A DNA stretch of 44,541 nucleotides from an uncultured Robinsoniella sp. (lineage in GTDB: Bacteria > Bacillota > Clostridia > Lachnospirales > Lachnospiraceae). Below are positions 10,964-18,589 of the stretch, in pieces. The notes beneath the pieces were generated by a model. That model searched no databases. It was given only the letters and a program-made list of their open reading frames with translations, and was not told where the DNA came from. Every line of letters starts with the position of its first letter. Position 1 is the first letter of the stretch. The stretch spans positions 1-44,541 of the forward strand of contig UQCR01000053.1 of NCBI GenBank assembly GCA_900539655.1. Reading direction: 5' to 3'. The translations under genes and the position numbers were made by a program.

Positions 10964-11021
10964 TTGACAATTACATTCTATTGTAGTAGAATGAAAACAA
11001 GATATTCTATTACAGTAGAAC
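10964..11021 (+). promoter_or_regulatory. Consensus promoter with two tandem palindromic operators
   Basis: TTGACA (10964-10969) and TAGAAT (10987-10992) are spaced by exactly 17 bases. The palindrome CATTCTA-N6-TAGAATG (10974-10993) covers the spacer and the whole -10 box. A second, weaker copy, TTCTA-N6-TAGAA (11005-11020), lies at or just after the expected start of transcription. The two centres are 29 bp apart. This is the layout of a repressor operator. The TGTAGTA core faintly recalls BlaI/MecI boxes, but no such regulator gene is in the window, so the regulator is unknown. Confidence 0.75.
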
Positions 11022-11046
11022 AAGATGGGATCAAAATGAAGTAATA

Positions 11047-11190
11047 GAACTTGATGAAGTAGAAGAACTCGATGAAGTAGAAGAACTCGATGAAGTAGAA
11101 GAACTCGATGAAGCAGAAGAACTTGATGAAGTAGAAGAACTCAATGAAGCAGAGATCTCAACGATGTAACAGAACTCAACAAAGTAAAAA
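11047..11190 (+). repeat. 18-bp tandem repeat array in the leader of the next gene
   Basis: Six clear units of consensus GAACTCGATGAAGTAGAA run from 11047 to 11154, followed by two decayed units to about 11190. The array lies between the operator-promoter and the ribosome site of the gene at 11217. One frame reads as repeated ELDEVE but has no ATG, GTG or TTG start with a ribosome site, so I treat it as untranslated leader. Most units contain TAGAA, the same half-site as the operators just upstream. Confidence 0.85.
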
Positions 11191-11216
11191 AACAACGAAA
11201 TGGAGGAAATCAAAAA

Positions 11217-12404
11217 ATGAAGAAAACCAATCAACAAAAGGAAGTCAACAAAATAAAATGTGTAGATAATCAAAACAGCAAAGTAAAAAATGCAGGCAAG
11301 GTAATCGGAGGAGTCTGCGGAGTTGTTGTACTGGCGGGGATGGCGGTGACTGCATTTGCAGCCGGGCAAAAAGAGGCTTCAGCGGGTACAGAAGCAGCCA
11401 GAAACCATGGAACCAGCGTCGTCTGCGAAGCCGGCTCCTTTAGGGGCCGGGGAGCAAGAGCAACAAGAGCAGTCAGCGGGGTCAGCGAAATAGGTAAGGC
11501 AAGAGAGTTCATGGCAGTGGATTCAGTCATTGCAGAAGATGAATCGTCCGAAACAGCCAAAGAAAGTGTTGCAGTGGGTGAAGATGCAGTTAATGAAATC
11601 AGTACTACAGGAGAATACAGTGAGTTCGGAGATGCATACTGGCTGAAACAGATGTCTGTTTCCGGGTTAAATGTGACGGATGTTGCTGCAAGCTCCGGTT
11701 ACGATAGTGCGCTGGAAGACGTAAAAGGAGATGACATCCGAAAGAAAGCAATAAAAAAAACATTTCAGGATGTAAACGAGACATATCTCAAACTAAAAGA
11801 GGAAATGGAAAAAAAGGAAGCTGAATGGAAGGAGCTGCTTGGAAATGTAAAAGATTGGAGTAATGCAAAGTTTAGTAAAGAAATTGATACTCTGGCAGAG
11901 TCCATGAAGAACATCTGTGATCAGCTAAGTTCATTACAGGATATTTGCTACTATAATCTGGATGCACTTAAATACGGGGCCGATAACTATGATGCAGATT
12001 ATAAAAAATGGGATACTGTTTTCCAGGAAGCAGCATCTATACAGCGAAAATATTATCTGCAGTTAGACCATATTTATCAGAAAATATCGGACGAAACGAT
12101 GAAAGTGTACGAAAAATATGGTTTAAAACAGGATGAAAAAGATCAGGAGTATTACTTTAACGGAAAAAAAGTTCGCTATTTTGAAGACGGCATATGGGAG
12201 AAACAAAGCTTTAGCGGCTCGATGTCCAGTGGGAACAGCGGTGAAGTAGATGTATTTGCAACGCGGGATAAAAATGGGGACCTGACAGGCTTTGAAGAAT
12301 ATGGGATTGAAAATACAAAGGACCGGGTAAAAGAGCACTATAACATTAAAGATGAGTTCTTTTCAGGTGAAAGTGGAGATTCTGACCAGGAAAGTGCATC
12401 GTAA
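11217..12404 (+). CDS. Unrecognised secreted or membrane-anchored protein with coiled coil
   Basis: I do not recognise this 395-residue protein. It has a long basic n-region (1-26), a hydrophobic stretch (29-46) and an AFA-AG sequence consistent with signal peptidase cleavage near residue 48. A low-complexity Ala/Glu/Ser region follows (50-140). Residues 170-225 are rich in charged heptad-like Lys/Glu runs and probably form a coiled coil. The C-terminal half is mixed and soluble-looking, with a YYFNGKKVRYFEDG segment near 305. The ribosome site TGGAGG sits about 10 bases before the ATG. It is transcribed alone from the operator-controlled promoter at 10964 through an unusual repeat-rich leader. 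Regulated export is all that can be inferred; the function is unknown. Confidence 0.8.
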   Translation: MKKTNQQKEVNKIKCVDNQNSKVKNAGKVIGGVCGVVVLAGMAVTAFAAGQKEASAGTEAARNHGTSVVCEAGSFRGRGARATRAVSGVSEIGKAREFMAVDSVIAEDESSETAKESVAVGEDAVNEISTTGEYSEFGDAYWLKQMSVSGLNVTDVAASSGYDSALEDVKGDDIRKKAIKKTFQDVNETYLKLKEEMEKKEAEWKELLGNVKDWSNAKFSKEIDTLAESMKNICDQLSSLQDICYYNLDALKYGADNYDADYKKWDTVFQEAASIQRKYYLQLDHIYQKISDETMKVYEKYGLKQDEKDQEYYFNGKKVRYFEDGIWEKQSFSGSMSSGNSGEVDVFATRDKNGDLTGFEEYGIENTKDRVKEHYNIKDEFFSGESGDSDQESAS

Positions 12405-12466
12405 CAAGGATGTTTTTGAAGAACAATGTATTTCATACAGAAGAAACTGTATCTTGGCAATATCTA

Positions 12467-12496
12467 TTGATATGCAGTATGGCAACAGTATATAAT
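12467..12496 (+). promoter_or_regulatory. Promoter of the DUF1648 gene
   Basis: TTGATA (12467-12472), an 18-base spacer and a perfect TATAAT (12491-12496) lie 34 bases upstream of the GTG start. Short dyads such as TATC-TATT-GATA overlap the -35 box and could bind a regulator. Confidence 0.6.
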
Positions 12497-12529
12497 AGGG
12501 GCAGAAATTAAATAAAGGAGTGATATACT

Positions 12530-13006
12530 GTGAAACTGGAAAATCGTATATTCTCTGGGTTAATGACTGTCCCGTTTATCCTTACCATTGCAGCAATCAT
12601 TTTGCTGCCGGATGAAGTTGCGGTTCACTGGAATGCTCTGGGGGAAGCGGACGGATATGGCAGTAAATTTATTTATCTGATTTTGCCCATAGTAACAGGC
12701 TTTATGGGGCTTTTTCTTAAAGAAATGTTTCATGCACAAAAAGCATCGAAAGAGCAGAAAACATCCAAGGCAGGTATATTTGGTATGAACATTGGTACAA
12801 TGGTATATTTTAATCTTATGGTAGTTGTATTTGCAGCAGGAGCTTATTGTGGGGCCCAGGGGATTAGAATACCATCCTGGCTTGGCATTAATCAGGGACT
12901 GCTGATCAGTGGTGTATTAGCCGTGATATCCGGTTTGGTATCCTGGAAATGGGAGCAAAGGAGGATCCGCGGGAAGCAGCAAAACAATAGGATCAGTGAG
13001 CAATAA
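12530..13006 (+). CDS. DUF1648 (SdpI N-terminal-like) membrane protein
   Basis: A 158-residue integral membrane protein with about four hydrophobic segments. The LPDEVAVHWNALGEADGYGSK region (near 27-47) is the hallmark of DUF1648, the domain found at the start of SdpI-type immunity proteins. The C-terminal SdpI domain and the usual partner, an SdpR-like ArsR regulator, are absent, so an immunity role is only a guess. It starts with GTG at 12530, supported by AAAGGAG 9 bases upstream. It is monocistronic between its own promoter and a strong terminator. Confidence 0.8.
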   Translation: MKLENRIFSGLMTVPFILTIAAIILLPDEVAVHWNALGEADGYGSKFIYLILPIVTGFMGLFLKEMFHAQKASKEQKTSKAGIFGMNIGTMVYFNLMVVVFAAGAYCGAQGIRIPSWLGINQGLLISGVLAVISGLVSWKWEQRRIRGKQQNNRISEQ

Positions 13007-13007
13007 G

Positions 13008-13042
13008 AATCCGGGATATCTAATGTGAATCCCGGATTTTTA
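13008..13042 (+). terminator. Intrinsic terminator after the DUF1648 gene
   Basis: AATCCGGGAT pairs perfectly with ATCCCGGATT around an 11-base loop and runs into a T-rich tail (TTTTTAAATTT). Confidence 0.92.
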
Positions 13043-13498
13043 AATTTAAGCAAGAACGCCCATGAGTAAAAATCAAGATAAATTATCCATGCCGCCAGCA
13101 CGCCACGCTCCGCTGATTATTTATATCATATTTAGGTTACATAACTCGCTTAATACACTTCATTTGACACTAGATTCAAGTAAATTGTATACATGATTGT
13201 CGGAAATTAAAATTTAAACACGCTCTAGTCTGAAAAAAATGTAGATAAAACAAATATTGCGAATAATATATTGATTTAAGAGACTTGACAGATTTGTTGT
13301 GATAAAATCCCATTAATTCAAGTACATTTAGGGGTGTTTTTTGAGTGCATAAAAATACATAGTTGATTTGTAACTAAAAATGTGGTATAAGTGAATTGTA
13401 AAATTTGTGTAAAGTTTGTATGAAAATACTGTAAGGCACTAGTAAAAAAATTCTAAATGTGTTATTATCTTCACATTAAAATGTGGAGGTAAGTACAG
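13043..13498 (+). other. AT-rich intergenic region before the malate genes
   Basis: This 456-base stretch is markedly AT-rich and holds no gene I can support. A TTGACA at 13285-13290 is followed by TAAAAT only 12 bases later, too close for a normal promoter. TTATTAT near 13462 is a possible -10 for the downstream gene, with no clear -35. The ribosome site GTGGAGG lies just before the ATG at 13499. Confidence 0.5.
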
Positions 13499-14452
13499 AT
13501 GAGTAACAGCTATAAAATTAGTATTCTGGGATCAGGAAGAGTGGGATCTTCCATCGCCTATACGCTGACCGTTGGTGGCGTATGTTCTGAAATCGTTTTA
13601 GTTGACATTGCAAAACAGTTAGCAGAGGGAGAGGCAATGGATATTATCCAGGGTACTCCGTTCTCAAATTCAGTGAATATTTATTCAGGCGATTATAAAG
13701 ATGTGGCAGGCTCCGATATCGTTATCGTAACCCTCGGCAGAGCCAGAAAACCAGGTCAGACCAGAATCGAACTTGCACAGTCTAACGTTGACATAATCAA
13801 AAGTGTTATGCCTCAGGTTGCCGAATATGCGCCAAATGCAATTTATGTATTGGTAAGTAATCCGGTTGACATTCTTACATATGCAACATTAAAAGTTACG
13901 AATCTTTCACCAAATCAGGTAATTGGATCCGGTACACTTCTTGATTCCAGCCGTTTACGTTCAATCGTAGCAGAAAAACTGGGAATCAGTTCCAGAAACG
14001 TTCATGGTTATGTTTTAGGAGAACATGGAGACTCATCTGTAGTTCCGTGGTCTTTGGTTAGTATTGCAGGCATGACAATTGATGCTTATGAGAAGGCAGC
14101 AGGATTTGGAGATGAATTCATCAAAGAAGACAGCTTAGCAACTATGGAAAAAGACATGAGAGAATCCGGAGCAAAAGTTATTCAGAATAAAGGTGCCACA
14201 AACTATGCAATAGCTATGTCTGTACGTTATCTTTGCGATAACATTCTGCGTGGCGGTAATACCGTAATGGCAGTATCCAGTCTTATGACAGGACAGTATG
14301 GAATGGAAGATGTATGCTTAAGTATTCCAAGTATCGTCAACAGTTCAGGTCTTGTAAAGACACTTGAGCCTCAATTAAAAGAGGAAGAAGTAGAGAAGTT
14401 ATTAAACAGCGCTAATGTGCTGAAAAATATAATATCAACTCTTGAATTTTAA
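13499..14452 (+). CDS. LDH/MDH-family 2-hydroxyacid dehydrogenase, probably malate dehydrogenase
   Basis: A 317-residue NAD-dependent enzyme of the lactate/malate dehydrogenase family, full length for the family. Visible parts are the Rossmann glycine motif GSGRVGS (11-17), the acidic residue after beta-2 (VLVDI), the active-site loop GRARKPGQTR (80-89), D149 and R152 (the D168/R171 pair of LDH numbering), and H176 in GEHGDSS. The GEHGD motif is LDH-like. However, the position equivalent to LDH Gln102 is Arg83, the residue that selects malate/oxaloacetate in this family. The next gene, 24 bases away, encodes malic enzyme, which fits malate metabolism. Databases may call it L-lactate dehydrogenase. 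Confidence 0.88.
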   Translation: MSNSYKISILGSGRVGSSIAYTLTVGGVCSEIVLVDIAKQLAEGEAMDIIQGTPFSNSVNIYSGDYKDVAGSDIVIVTLGRARKPGQTRIELAQSNVDIIKSVMPQVAEYAPNAIYVLVSNPVDILTYATLKVTNLSPNQVIGSGTLLDSSRLRSIVAEKLGISSRNVHGYVLGEHGDSSVVPWSLVSIAGMTIDAYEKAAGFGDEFIKEDSLATMEKDMRESGAKVIQNKGATNYAIAMSVRYLCDNILRGGNTVMAVSSLMTGQYGMEDVCLSIPSIVNSSGLVKTLEPQLKEEEVEKLLNSANVLKNIISTLEF

Positions 14453-14476
14453 GAGAAAATCTAGGAGGAATTAAAA

Positions 14477-15649
14477 ATGGATTACGCATCAGAATCATTA
14501 AAAAAACATCGCGAGTGGAAAGGTAAGATTGAAGTTATCTGCCGTGCACCATTGGAAAATAAGGACGACTTATCTTTAGCATATACACCGGGTGTTGCAG
14601 AGCCTTGTCTGGAAATCCAGAAAGACGTAAACTTAAGCTATGATCTCACAAGACGTTCAAACCTGGTAGCTGTTGTTACAGACGGAACTGCTGTTTTAGG
14701 TCTTGGAGACATCGGACCGGAAGCAGGTATGCCGGTTATGGAAGGAAAGTGTGCATTATTCAAAGCTTTTGGTGATGTAGATGCAATTCCGCTTTGCATT
14801 CGTTCCAAAGAAGTTGATGATATCGTTAAAACAGTAAGTTTACTTGCTGGAAGCTTTGGTGGAATCAACCTGGAAGACATTTCTGCTCCACGCTGCTTCG
14901 AAATCGAAGAAAAATTAAAAGCTTGCTGTGATATCCCGATTTTCCATGATGACCAGCATGGTACAGCTGTAGTTACACTTGCAGCACTTTTAAATGCATT
15001 AAAACTGACTGGTAAAAAAATTGATGAAATTAAAGTAGTTACAAGCGGAGCTGGTGCTGCCGGAATCGCTATCATCAAATTATTAATCGCTATGGGATTA
15101 AAGAATGTAGTTCTCTGTGACAGACAGGGCGCAATCTACCAGGGACGCGATAACATGAACCAGGAAAAAGAAGAAATGGCTAAGATCACAAACTTAGACT
15201 GCCGCAAAGGTACCTTAGAAGAAATGTTAACAGGTGCTGATGTATTTATCGGCGTTTCTGCACCTGGATGTGTAACACCGGAAATGGTTAAGAAAATGAA
15301 TGCAAATCCAATTCTCTTCCCGATGGCTAATCCTACACCAGAGATTATGCCTGACCTTGCAAGAGAAGCAGGTGCAGCAGTAGTTGGAACCGGAAGAAGT
15401 GACTTCCCGAACCAGATCAACAACGTACTTGCATTCCCTGGAATCTTCCGCGGAGCATTGGATGTACGTGCAAGCGAAATCAATGACGAAATGAAGATCG
15501 CAGCTGCTAAAGCAATTGCATCTTTCGTTACAGATGACAAATTATGTGCTGAATATATTATTCCAAGCGCACTGGACAAGTCTGTTGCACAGGCAGTAGC
15601 TGAAGCTGTTGCAAAAGTAGCAAGAGAAACTGGTGTAGCAAGAATCTAA
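14477..15649 (+). CDS. NAD(P)-dependent malic enzyme
   Basis: A 390-residue short-form bacterial malic enzyme that oxidatively decarboxylates L-malate to pyruvate and CO2. The N-terminal malic domain contains SLAYTPGVAEPC (about 33-44) with the catalytic Tyr. The FHDDQHGTAVV motif (about 155-165) holds metal-binding Asp residues. The NAD-binding domain shows GAGAAGIA (about 192-199) and MANPTPEIMPD further on. AGGAGG lies about 9 bases before the ATG, and the 24-base gap to the dehydrogenase gene makes a two-gene operon. Together they would connect oxaloacetate, malate and pyruvate. The enzyme appears intact. Confidence 0.95.
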   Translation: MDYASESLKKHREWKGKIEVICRAPLENKDDLSLAYTPGVAEPCLEIQKDVNLSYDLTRRSNLVAVVTDGTAVLGLGDIGPEAGMPVMEGKCALFKAFGDVDAIPLCIRSKEVDDIVKTVSLLAGSFGGINLEDISAPRCFEIEEKLKACCDIPIFHDDQHGTAVVTLAALLNALKLTGKKIDEIKVVTSGAGAAGIAIIKLLIAMGLKNVVLCDRQGAIYQGRDNMNQEKEEMAKITNLDCRKGTLEEMLTGADVFIGVSAPGCVTPEMVKKMNANPILFPMANPTPEIMPDLAREAGAAVVGTGRSDFPNQINNVLAFPGIFRGALDVRASEINDEMKIAAAKAIASFVTDDKLCAEYIIPSALDKSVAQAVAEAVAKVARETGVARI

Positions 15650-15751
15650 TATTGTACAGACGGCGTGACGTAGTTGTGTCTGGATTTTAAGGGTACAATG
15701 AAAAAGCTTATGTACAGATAGATATGAAAAGATAGATATGATAGAGATAGA

Positions 15752-15797
15752 AAAGGGTTGAGAACCTCCATAATTAAGGTACTCAGCCCTTTTTTTG
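15752..15797 (+). terminator. Intrinsic terminator after malic enzyme
   Basis: AAAGGG-t-TGAG-a-ACCT pairs with AGGT-a-CTCA-g-CCCTTT around a 9-base loop, followed by a run of T. It ends just upstream of the tetR promoter. Confidence 0.93.
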
Positions 15798-15805
15798 AAT
15801 TTGTG

Positions 15806-15859
15806 TTGACCGATTCGGTTTATTGATATATAATTGATGTATAAACCGAATCGGTTTAT
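15806..15859 (+). promoter_or_regulatory. TetR operon promoter with two ACCGA-N-TCGGT operators
   Basis: TTGACC (15806-15811) and a perfect TATAAT (15829-15834) are 17 bases apart. Operator 1, ACCGATTCGGT (15809-15819), overlaps the -35 end and spacer. Operator 2 is a perfect 19-bp palindrome, ATAAACCGA-A-TCGGTTTAT (15841-15859), lying at the expected transcription start. Centres are 36 bp apart. This is a textbook autorepression site for the TetR-family gene downstream. Confidence 0.88.
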
Positions 15860-15867
15860 CTGGATGG

Positions 15868-16045
15868 ATGATGTAGATAGGTGATGTAGATAGTTTATGC
15901 AGATAGGTGATGTAGATAGATGATGCAGATAGGTGATGTAGATAAATTATGTAGATAGATGATGTAGATAGATGATGTAGATGGATGATGCAGATAGGTG
16001 ATACAGATGTATAATGTAGATTATGATTTAGATGGTGATTTAGAG
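15868..16045 (+). repeat. 13-bp tandem repeat array in the tetR leader
   Basis: Twelve contiguous units of consensus RTGATGYAGATAG fill 15868-16023, with two shortened, decayed units to about 16045. The units start 9 bases after operator 2 and so lie within the predicted 340-base 5' leader. The 13-bp period is not a multiple of three and each unit carries TAG, so the array does not code on this strand. Units differ at a few fixed positions, suggesting old duplication with drift. Confidence 0.9.
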
Positions 16046-16184
16046 TTAATACAGAACTTAATATTATAAGTATAATTAAAATGCAATACAACTACTGTAA
16101 AAATCCTGTATTATCGCAATATAATATCTATATAATCGTAATTTAGATAAATTAAGGATACAAAAGTTATAAGGAGGTAATGGT

Positions 16185-16805
16185 ATGGAAAAGTTTCTGG
16201 CTTTGCCTAAAGAAAAACAAAATAATATTATTGAAGCCGGTTTCTTATGTTTTGGAAAAATGGGGTATAAGAAGGCATCAGCCAGTGATATTGCATCTGC
16301 AGCCGGAATATCCAAGGGGATGATTTTTCATTATTTTGGCAGTAAAAAGGCAATGTACCTGTATCTGGGTAATGTAGCTTATACAGAAATGATAAGTGTA
16401 TTTGAACATGAGTTTACACCCTGTATTACAGATTTTTTTGATCGTGTAATGGCAGCTGTGAGGTGTAAAATAGCGGCATTAAAAAAGCATCCTTCTCTCA
16501 TGACATTTATCACATCCATCTATTTCGAAACGGATTCCAGTGTCCGTACGGAGTTACAGGAGTTGAAGAAGAAAGGAGAGGAGTTTAGGGTTAATCTGGC
16601 ATTGTCGGACATAGACGTGAAAAAGTTTAAGGACACGGTGCGTCCGGAGCTGGTACTGAATCTGCTCACGAAATATTCAGAAGGGGTAGCAGGTGCCATG
16701 GTGATGGTGCCGGGTGTGGAAATAGACATTGATTCTATAATGGAAGAATTTACAGAGTGTCTTATTATGATCAAAAACAATTTCTATAAGGAGGAATATC
16801 TATGA
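16185..16805 (+). CDS. TetR-family transcriptional repressor
   Basis: A 206-residue regulator. The N-terminal helix-turn-helix (about 13-52) contains ASASDIASAAGISKGMIFHY, the typical TetR DNA-binding pattern. The remainder is the divergent ligand-binding and dimerisation domain. An AAGGAGG site lies 7 bases before the ATG. The stop overlaps the ABC ATPase start (ATGA), so the two are co-translated. The palindromes at the upstream promoter are the likely binding sites, so it should repress itself and the efflux pump until an unknown ligand binds. Confidence 0.92.
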   Translation: MEKFLALPKEKQNNIIEAGFLCFGKMGYKKASASDIASAAGISKGMIFHYFGSKKAMYLYLGNVAYTEMISVFEHEFTPCITDFFDRVMAAVRCKIAALKKHPSLMTFITSIYFETDSSVRTELQELKKKGEEFRVNLALSDIDVKKFKDTVRPELVLNLLTKYSEGVAGAMVMVPGVEIDIDSIMEEFTECLIMIKNNFYKEEYL

Positions 16806-17677
16806 TCTCAGCAAAAAATGTCACACTGCAATATCCGGGAGGAAAAGGAATCTTTGATATTAATTTTGAAGTAAAAAAAGGAACTGTAACCGGATATCTG
16901 GGACCAAATGGCGCCGGGAAGACAACAACGATCCGGACATTAATGGGATTTATGAAGCCGGCTAAAGGTTCCTGCACTATTAATGGCATGGATTGTTATA
17001 AAAACGCATCAGCAGTAAAAAAGACACTGGGATATATACCAGGAGAGATTGCTTTTCCGGGTGGGATGAGCTGCGGTGAATACCTGAAATACCAGTGTGA
17101 GCTGCGCGGACTGAAAAACCACGGATATATGGATGCACTGACAGAGCGGTTTGAATTGGATACGAAAGGGACTATTAAGCGGTTTTCGAAAGGCATGAAG
17201 CAGAAAGTAGGCATAATAACGGCATTTATGCACGACCCGGATGTGCTGATTTTGGATGAACCCACCAGTGGTCTGGACCCCTTGATGCAGAATGAATTTA
17301 TATCCCTGATACTGGAAGAAAAGAAAAAGGGAAAGACCATATTAATGTCCAGCCACATGTTTGAAGAAGTGGAGAGAACTTGTGATGATGTTCTGATTAT
17401 TAAGGATGGACGCCTTGTAGCACAGTCGGATGTAAAGGAACTGAAATCAACCAAACGAAAAGGCTTTATTGTACAGACTCCGGATATGAATAAGCTGAAG
17501 TCTTTGGGATTCAAAATGGGGAAGATCACTGATACAGGCTGCGAAGTATATGTAAAGGGCGAGGAACTGGATGCGTTTATCAAAAAGCTTGGGACGTTAA
17601 CGGTGACAGGACTGGAAATAAAAGCACAGTCTCTGGAAGACATCTTTTTAAATTATTATGGTATGGAGGCTAAATAA
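16802..17677 (+). CDS. ABC transporter ATP-binding protein (drug or peptide export type)
   Basis: A 291-residue ATPase with all motifs intact: Walker A GPNGAGKTT (34-42), a degenerate signature (RFSKGMKQK), Walker B LILDEPTSGLDP and the switch His in SSHMF. The C-terminal extension of about 80 residues resembles BcrA/YtrB-type exporters. It overlaps tetR by 4 bases and is followed, one base after its stop, by the start of the permease gene. It should power the permease, with its substrate sensed by the TetR protein. Confidence 0.93.
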   Translation: MISAKNVTLQYPGGKGIFDINFEVKKGTVTGYLGPNGAGKTTTIRTLMGFMKPAKGSCTINGMDCYKNASAVKKTLGYIPGEIAFPGGMSCGEYLKYQCELRGLKNHGYMDALTERFELDTKGTIKRFSKGMKQKVGIITAFMHDPDVLILDEPTSGLDPLMQNEFISLILEEKKKGKTILMSSHMFEEVERTCDDVLIIKDGRLVAQSDVKELKSTKRKGFIVQTPDMNKLKSLGFKMGKITDTGCEVYVKGEELDAFIKKLGTLTVTGLEIKAQSLEDIFLNYYGMEAK

Positions 17678-17678
17678 T

Positions 17679-18476
17679 ATGAATAAGACTATCTTTAAGA
17701 ATACGTTTAAACGAAGCTGGAAGCTGCTGTTCATTTTCTTCGTAGTTCTTTGCTTTTACCAGATGCTGATTATAAGCCTGATTGATCCGGATGATATGGA
17801 TAAAGTCAAGGAACTATTTGGTTCGATGAAAGATTATATGGGGGTTTTCTCCATTAGTATTGCAGATATGACGACGCCATTGAATTATACAGCATCTACA
17901 TTTTTCAGTATTCTGGTTATGGCGTTTACCATGGTATTCTACGTCATTCAGGTAAATGGACTGTTAATAAAGCAGGTGGATGATACATCCATTGCCTGTA
18001 CGCTGGCGTGCCCAATTAAAAGGAGCACGCTGATCATCACGCGGGGCATATATCTCATATTTTCCATGGCAGTACTATTCCTGGGGATACTGGTGAGCGG
18101 TGCGGTGATGTTAAACACCTATGGGGATTTTGATTTTAGTGCCTACTTAAATCTGGTTGGTGTGACGTTTTTACTTTGCACAGCCATTGCCATGTTATCT
18201 TATTTCCTGTCTGCAGTATTCTGCAGTACAAAGTTTGGTACCGGAATTTCAGTAGGAGTACCCATTGCATTGCTTTTTATAAGTATGATAGGCGGTGCGG
18301 GCGGAGACAAAACAAAATGGCTCCAGAAGATTACGCCCTTTGGGTGGCTGGACAGTGTAGGGATTGTTACCGGCAATGTGGAAACGGGATGGATGTATCT
18401 CGTATTCAGCCTGGCTGTGGTAGTACTGCTTTTGGGAAGCGCAGCAGTGTTTGTGCATAAACAGTTGTCCATATGA
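17679..18476 (+). CDS. ABC-2 type permease of the TetR-controlled exporter
   Basis: A 265-residue membrane protein with about six transmembrane segments, including LLFIFFVVLCFYQMLII near the start and VFSLAVVVLLLGSAAVFV near the end. It matches an ABC-2 half-exporter permease. I start it at the ATG at 17679, which has GGAGG 9 bases upstream, rather than at the in-frame ATG at 17658 inside the ATPase gene. It is the last gene of the tetR operon. No clear terminator follows; the next signal is a new promoter at 18555. Confidence 0.88.
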   Translation: MNKTIFKNTFKRSWKLLFIFFVVLCFYQMLIISLIDPDDMDKVKELFGSMKDYMGVFSISIADMTTPLNYTASTFFSILVMAFTMVFYVIQVNGLLIKQVDDTSIACTLACPIKRSTLIITRGIYLIFSMAVLFLGILVSGAVMLNTYGDFDFSAYLNLVGVTFLLCTAIAMLSYFLSAVFCSTKFGTGISVGVPIALLFISMIGGAGGDKTKWLQKITPFGWLDSVGIVTGNVETGWMYLVFSLAVVVLLLGSAAVFVHKQLSI

Positions 18477-18554
18477 TAACCAATGGTATAGCGGCTGTCA
18501 GTAAGCAATTTAAATACGAACAAAGGGAAGATAATGGAAGGATTAAAAATTATC

Positions 18555-18582
18555 TTGACAATTTCTTTGAATCCGTTATAAT
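18555..18582 (+). promoter_or_regulatory. Near-consensus promoter of the structured RNA
   Basis: A perfect TTGACA (18555-18560), a 16-base spacer and a perfect TATAAT (18577-18582). No ORF with a ribosome site starts within the next 430 bases, so it most likely drives the structured RNA and perhaps reads on into the ABC operon. Confidence 0.85.
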
Positions 18583-18589
18583 AAACTCA

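Noticed and set aside
10990..11169. Acidic repeat peptide ELDEVE encoded by the array
   Set aside because: The frame is open but has no usable start codon with a ribosome site and begins inside the promoter.
11047..11190. CRISPR array
   Set aside because: The 18-bp units are contiguous with no spacers, and no cas genes are present.
13063..13197. 44-codon ORF starting MSKNQDKLSMPP
   Set aside because: No ribosome site, unremarkable composition, AT-rich intergenic location.
13285..13308. TTGACA...TAAAAT promoter
   Set aside because: The spacer is only 12 bases, too short for sigma-A.
15868..16045. CRISPR array or iteron origin
   Set aside because: Units abut without spacers, lie in a predicted mRNA leader, and no replication or cas gene is near.
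15783..16091. 102-codon minus-strand ORF rich in Ile, His, Tyr and Ser
   Set aside because: It is a by-product of the 13-bp repeat and overlaps the terminator and tetR promoter.
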